NCBI GenBank assembly: GCA_017634555.1
Contig: JAGBNF010000045.1
Span: 1-64,000, forward strand
Origin: Eubacterium sp.
GTDB lineage: Bacteria > Bacillota > Clostridia > Lachnospirales > Lachnospiraceae
Direction: 5' to 3'
DNA: 64,000 nucleotides
This document shows positions 61,719 through 64,000 of the stretch, piece after piece; positions within the stretch are counted from its first letter, which is position 1; the number at the start of each line of letters is the position of its first letter. Made by a program: the position numbers and the translations under genes. Below the pieces are notes generated by a model. It ran no database searches. It was not told the DNA's origin and worked only from the letters and a program-made list of their open reading frames with translations.

Positions 61719-62420
61719 CTACTTCTTTCTGTTTTTTAGCTTCTTGTAAATAACAAATGAAACTATCGCACATATTAAGCAGACCGCAGCCGAAATTCCG
61801 AAATAAAGAAAACGCTCTTTTAAATCTTCTTTTCTAACCGTGGCATCTACTACAAATCTTTTCTCGTGATATCCGTTTCCGAGCATTCCGGAATCCTTAA
61901 CTGTCTGAGTATATAAATCATAATAATTATTTATTTCCAGTATTCTTCCCGAATATTCAAGTACCCCTTCCGGATTTTCTTTGTACTTTTCAAAAGTGCT
62001 TCTCTCACTCTCGTTTACATGAACAGCACAGACTGATTTATCACTATTACCGGATTCATCATATATAACAACCGTATAATATACTCCTTCTCTTCCTTCG
62101 GGACAAAAGGCTTCACCGACTTCATCAAACTTAACAGAAACAAATTCACCCATTTCCGGTATATTTCCGCTGTTCATCTCAATTTTCTCATCCCTGAATA
62201 CATATGCTCCGTCAGCGGTTATATCTATAATAAAGATCGATCCGAACATTATCATAAACATTATAAACAGCAGTGCCAGGAAAAATGGTATAAATGTCGG
62301 GTCCGGTCCTTTTATATATTTCCCCATTCCCTTTTTATTCTTGGAAGAGGTCATCCATATACACTCGATCATCATTATGACCGAAAGTACTATTAATCCT
62401 ATAGTTCTGAAATTACTCAT
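61719..62420 (-). CDS. membrane protein of unknown function
   Basis: A 233-residue protein with an N-terminal helix (about 5-22), a second helix (about 45-70), an extracytoplasmic beta-rich domain (about 75-200) and a C-terminal helix (about 205-225) followed by KKLKNRKK. The layout loosely resembles DUF3592 proteins, but I do not claim membership. Its start is three bases after the stop of the 62424 gene, with GGAGGG 14 bases upstream, so they form an operon. Confidence 0.65.
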   Translation of the reverse strand: MSNFRTIGLIVLSVIMMIECIWMTSSKNKKGMGKYIKGPDPTFIPFFLALLFIMFMIMFGSIFIIDITADGAYVFRDEKIEMNSGNIPEMGEFVSVKFDEVGEAFCPEGREGVYYTVVIYDESGNSDKSVCAVHVNESERSTFEKYKENPEGVLEYSGRILEINNYYDLYTQTVKDSGMLGNGYHEKRFVVDATVRKEDLKERFLYFGISAAVCLICAIVSFVIYKKLKNRKK

Positions 62421-62423
62421 TTT

Positions 62424-63029
62424 TTATGCATTTACCCTCCACACGGTCATCACGATCACAAAAACCACAGCTGCAATTACCATCAGGATGACCCACTTCA
62501 TATTACCTTTTATCGGAATATCCTTTTGCACAGGCATTCTGTCCCGTTCAAATATATCCATACCGTTATCGATCTTTACATTCTCCTGCGGTCCCTGCTC
62601 TGTCTGATTCCACAACCTGAAAAACATACCGAAGCATCCGACGCCGAAAGTAAATATACCGATAATTACATTTCTTATCATCTTCAATATCAATTTTTCA
62701 GAGCGGATATAATCAGGTACATTTTTTATGATTTCCGACAGATCATGCATATTCCCGTCAATGTACATGGTAAGCATAACAACTCCGAATTCAGCGAGTA
62801 TGATCATCAAGATACAGATAACAATACAGCCGATCAGGCCTCTTCTGCTGATACTGCCTGCGAGAAGCATATATCCCTTTATAGTCAGAAACGCAAAAAT
62901 AAAACCTACTATTCCCGGAATGATACCGAAGTATCCACAGAAAATCCATAAAGAAATACCGATCACCGCTCCGATCAGAGCCCCGATATATCCCAATATT
63001 ATATTTTCATCGCATGAATCAAAATTCAT
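62424..63029 (-). CDS. membrane protein of unknown function
   Basis: A 201-residue protein with about five hydrophobic segments (near 10-32, 35-53, 64-90, 110-140 and 175-195) and short loops. No motif recognised. It precedes the 61719 gene in the same direction. AGAGG lies eight bases from the ATG, and a TATAAT at 63066-63071 is a possible -10 box. Confidence 0.65.
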   Translation of the reverse strand: MNFDSCDENIILGYIGALIGAVIGISLWIFCGYFGIIPGIVGFIFAFLTIKGYMLLAGSISRRGLIGCIVICILMIILAEFGVVMLTMYIDGNMHDLSEIIKNVPDYIRSEKLILKMIRNVIIGIFTFGVGCFGMFFRLWNQTEQGPQENVKIDNGMDIFERDRMPVQKDIPIKGNMKWVILMVIAAVVFVIVMTVWRVNA

Positions 63030-63073
63030 CAGTTAACCTCTAGTTATCAAAAATTATCCTTGTCTATTATAAC

Positions 63074-63103
63074 AAAAGGACAGTGATTCTTCACCGTCCT
63101 TTT
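63074..63103. other. hairpin with T-tract between divergent genes
   Basis: AAAAGGAC and GTCCTTTT pair perfectly with an inner GTGA/TCAC stem offset by one mismatch. It has T-rich flanks on both strands, like a terminator, yet no gene ends here on either strand. It could be the remnant of a lost gene or an operator. Confidence 0.5.
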
Positions 63104-63152
63104 ATGATATTGCTATGCTATCACATTTTTATCGTTTCTCGATATATTTTTC

Positions 63153-63181
63153 TTGTATCACGTTCAATTATGTATTATAAT
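63153..63181 (+). promoter_or_regulatory. promoter of the DUF2975/HTH pair
   Basis: TTGTAT (63153-63158) and TATAAT (63176-63181) with a 17-base spacer, 48 bases before the ATG. Confidence 0.65.
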
Positions 63182-63228
63182 CATTTCATTAGATTCCAAT
63201 AAATACATTCCAACAAGAGGGACATATT

Positions 63229-63708
63229 ATGAAATCAAAAAACGTAACTTACTGGCTGAAAGCCGTTACAGTTTTCGGCGCACTGCTCGGCCTGGCGTTC
63301 TTCGGGGGCGCATCCGCATATGCTTATATTTACAAACCTGACTTTAATGAACCGATTCCTGTATATCTGAGGCAGAACATCATTCCATTATGGATAACAG
63401 CAGCCTTCTGCTATATCATTCTTTTCTTCTTCTGGAGAATCGTAAACGAAATCGGAAAGGATAATTCCTTTTCCATGGAGAATGTAAAGAACTTCAAGAA
63501 TATGGCAGTCTGCGGAATTCTTCTCATAGTGGAACATATCGTTCTCCTTGTGGTATGGGCAGTAAACAGTGCAGTTGAACTGATTCCGCTGTCATACACT
63601 TTATTAAAGATTTTTGCGTTTATGATATTCGTTATTCTATGTATTGCAATGTCTAAGCTGGTTCAAAACGCTTATGAACTCAAGCAGGAAAATGATCTTA
63701 CTATCTAG
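63229..63708 (+). CDS. DUF2975 family membrane protein
   Basis: The 159-residue protein has four membrane helices (about 10-30, 48-70, 90-115 and 125-145), the usual DUF2975 layout. Such proteins are encoded directly before a short YozG-like HTH regulator, as here (11-base gap, AGGAGG). A role in membrane sensing by the regulator is inferred only from this pairing. AGAGGG precedes the ATG. Confidence 0.85.
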   Translation: MKSKNVTYWLKAVTVFGALLGLAFFGGASAYAYIYKPDFNEPIPVYLRQNIIPLWITAAFCYIILFFFWRIVNEIGKDNSFSMENVKNFKNMAVCGILLIVEHIVLLVVWAVNSAVELIPLSYTLLKIFAFMIFVILCIAMSKLVQNAYELKQENDLTI

Positions 63709-63719
63709 GAGGTGTCGGC

Positions 63720-63920
63720 ATGATAATAGTTAATCTTGATGTTATGCTGGCAAAGCGTAAAATGAAGGTCTCCGATCTGGCTGACCAGGTTGGAATCACG
63801 CTGGCTAACATTTCAATTCTAAAAAACGGTAAAGCGAAGGCTGTTCGCTTTGAAACTCTTGATAAAATATGTGAAGTCCTGGACTGTCAGCCCGGGGATA
63901 TACTTGAACATCAGAAGTAA
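63720..63920 (+). CDS. XRE/YozG-type HTH regulator
   Basis: A 66-residue protein that is essentially one helix-turn-helix domain: VMLAKRKMKVSDLADQVG, then ITLANISILKNGKAK as recognition helix, ending LDCQPGDILEHQK. It pairs with the DUF2975 gene upstream and likely controls that operon. Confidence 0.92.
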   Translation: MIIVNLDVMLAKRKMKVSDLADQVGITLANISILKNGKAKAVRFETLDKICEVLDCQPGDILEHQK

Positions 63921-64000
63921 AAGACATAATCATGACTTCTTTATTTCTGATGACGAACCACCTATAACTTCTGAGCAGGAAGGCTGGATCAAAGAGATGG
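63904..64000 (+). CDS. possible partial ORF at the window edge
   Basis: A frame opens with TTG at 63904 (GGGGA six bases before it) inside the end of the HTH gene and stays open to the edge, coding HDFFISDDEPPITSEQEG and beyond. The composition looks protein-like, but only 32 codons are visible and the start is uncertain. Confidence 0.25.
   Translation, partial: MNIRSKRHNHDFFISDDEPPITSEQEGWIKEM

Noticed and set aside
1..64000. CRISPR array, prophage or insertion sequence
   Set aside because: No regularly spaced repeats, transposase, integrase, phage structural gene or terminal inverted repeats were seen.

Overview
The window looks like chromosomal DNA of a Lachnospiraceae bacterium (Butyrivibrio/Roseburia-like; inferred from gene content and protein style, not from a database search). 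Supporting signs are AGGAGG-type ribosome sites with occasional GTG/TTG starts, moderate AT richness, an ATP-type PEP carboxykinase, cytosolic xylan/arabinan glycosidases, DUF885 lipoproteins, a MocR regulator, c-di-GMP signalling with a GEMM-I riboswitch, and Na+-coupled transport.

Layout. 1-13.8 kb is a dense minus-strand housekeeping block. It holds the start of pckA, a DUF885 lipoprotein, ispD, tsaD, rnz, rimI, tsaB and tsaE (three tRNA t6A genes woven into one overlapping operon), then dCMP deaminase, lysC, hom, prfB and secA. 14-19 kb holds a GAF-GGDEF cyclase, an MBL-fold hydrolase and a CorA transporter (minus), divergent from a sensor-GGDEF fusion (plus). 18.9-24.3 kb is a hemicellulose-oligosaccharide cluster (GH43, GH31, small Cys-rich protein, GH51). 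24.5-30.7 kb holds a SulP anion transporter, a CPBP protease, a membrane protein and an ABC exporter pair behind a strong promoter with a palindromic operator. 30.8-34.2 kb is a MarR-linked locus with two ArsA/Get3-type ATPases around a small helical protein. 34.4-38.4 kb has a second DUF885 lipoprotein with a small upstream gene, and a MerR regulator with a serine hydrolase. 38.5-46.5 kb carries an acyltransferase-hydrolase fusion, a TlpA/CXXC-peptide/polyferredoxin redox module, a divergent aminotransferase/MocR pair and an esterase lipoprotein.

46.5-57.3 kb has a two-component system, the beta and gamma subunits of a Na+-pumping decarboxylase, MATE and NSS transporters, a methyltransferase-transglutaminase fusion, a second CPBP protease, and a creatininase-like/MerR pair. 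57.3-64 kb looks accessory. It contains a HAD pseudogene with an internal deletion, a leucine-rich-repeat protein, a tRNA-like gene lacking a recognisable anticodon arm, a small membrane ORF whose in-place start codon is ATA, a TIGR04076-like protein, a GNAT, a possible structured RNA, a c-di-GMP-I riboswitch controlling a zinc-ribbon protein, two membrane proteins and a DUF2975/HTH pair.

The most unusual direct observations are: release factor 2 with an Asp in place of the first Gly of its GGQ motif; the tRNA-like gene; the complete promoter-aptamer-terminator riboswitch unit near two cyclases that both lack the inhibitory I-site; the twin-ArsA locus sharing a nine-base motif with its MarR promoter; a methyltransferase fused to a transglutaminase; and an alpha/beta-hydrolase domain whose nucleophile position is Glu. 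Two 19-bp-spacer MerR promoters can be read directly.
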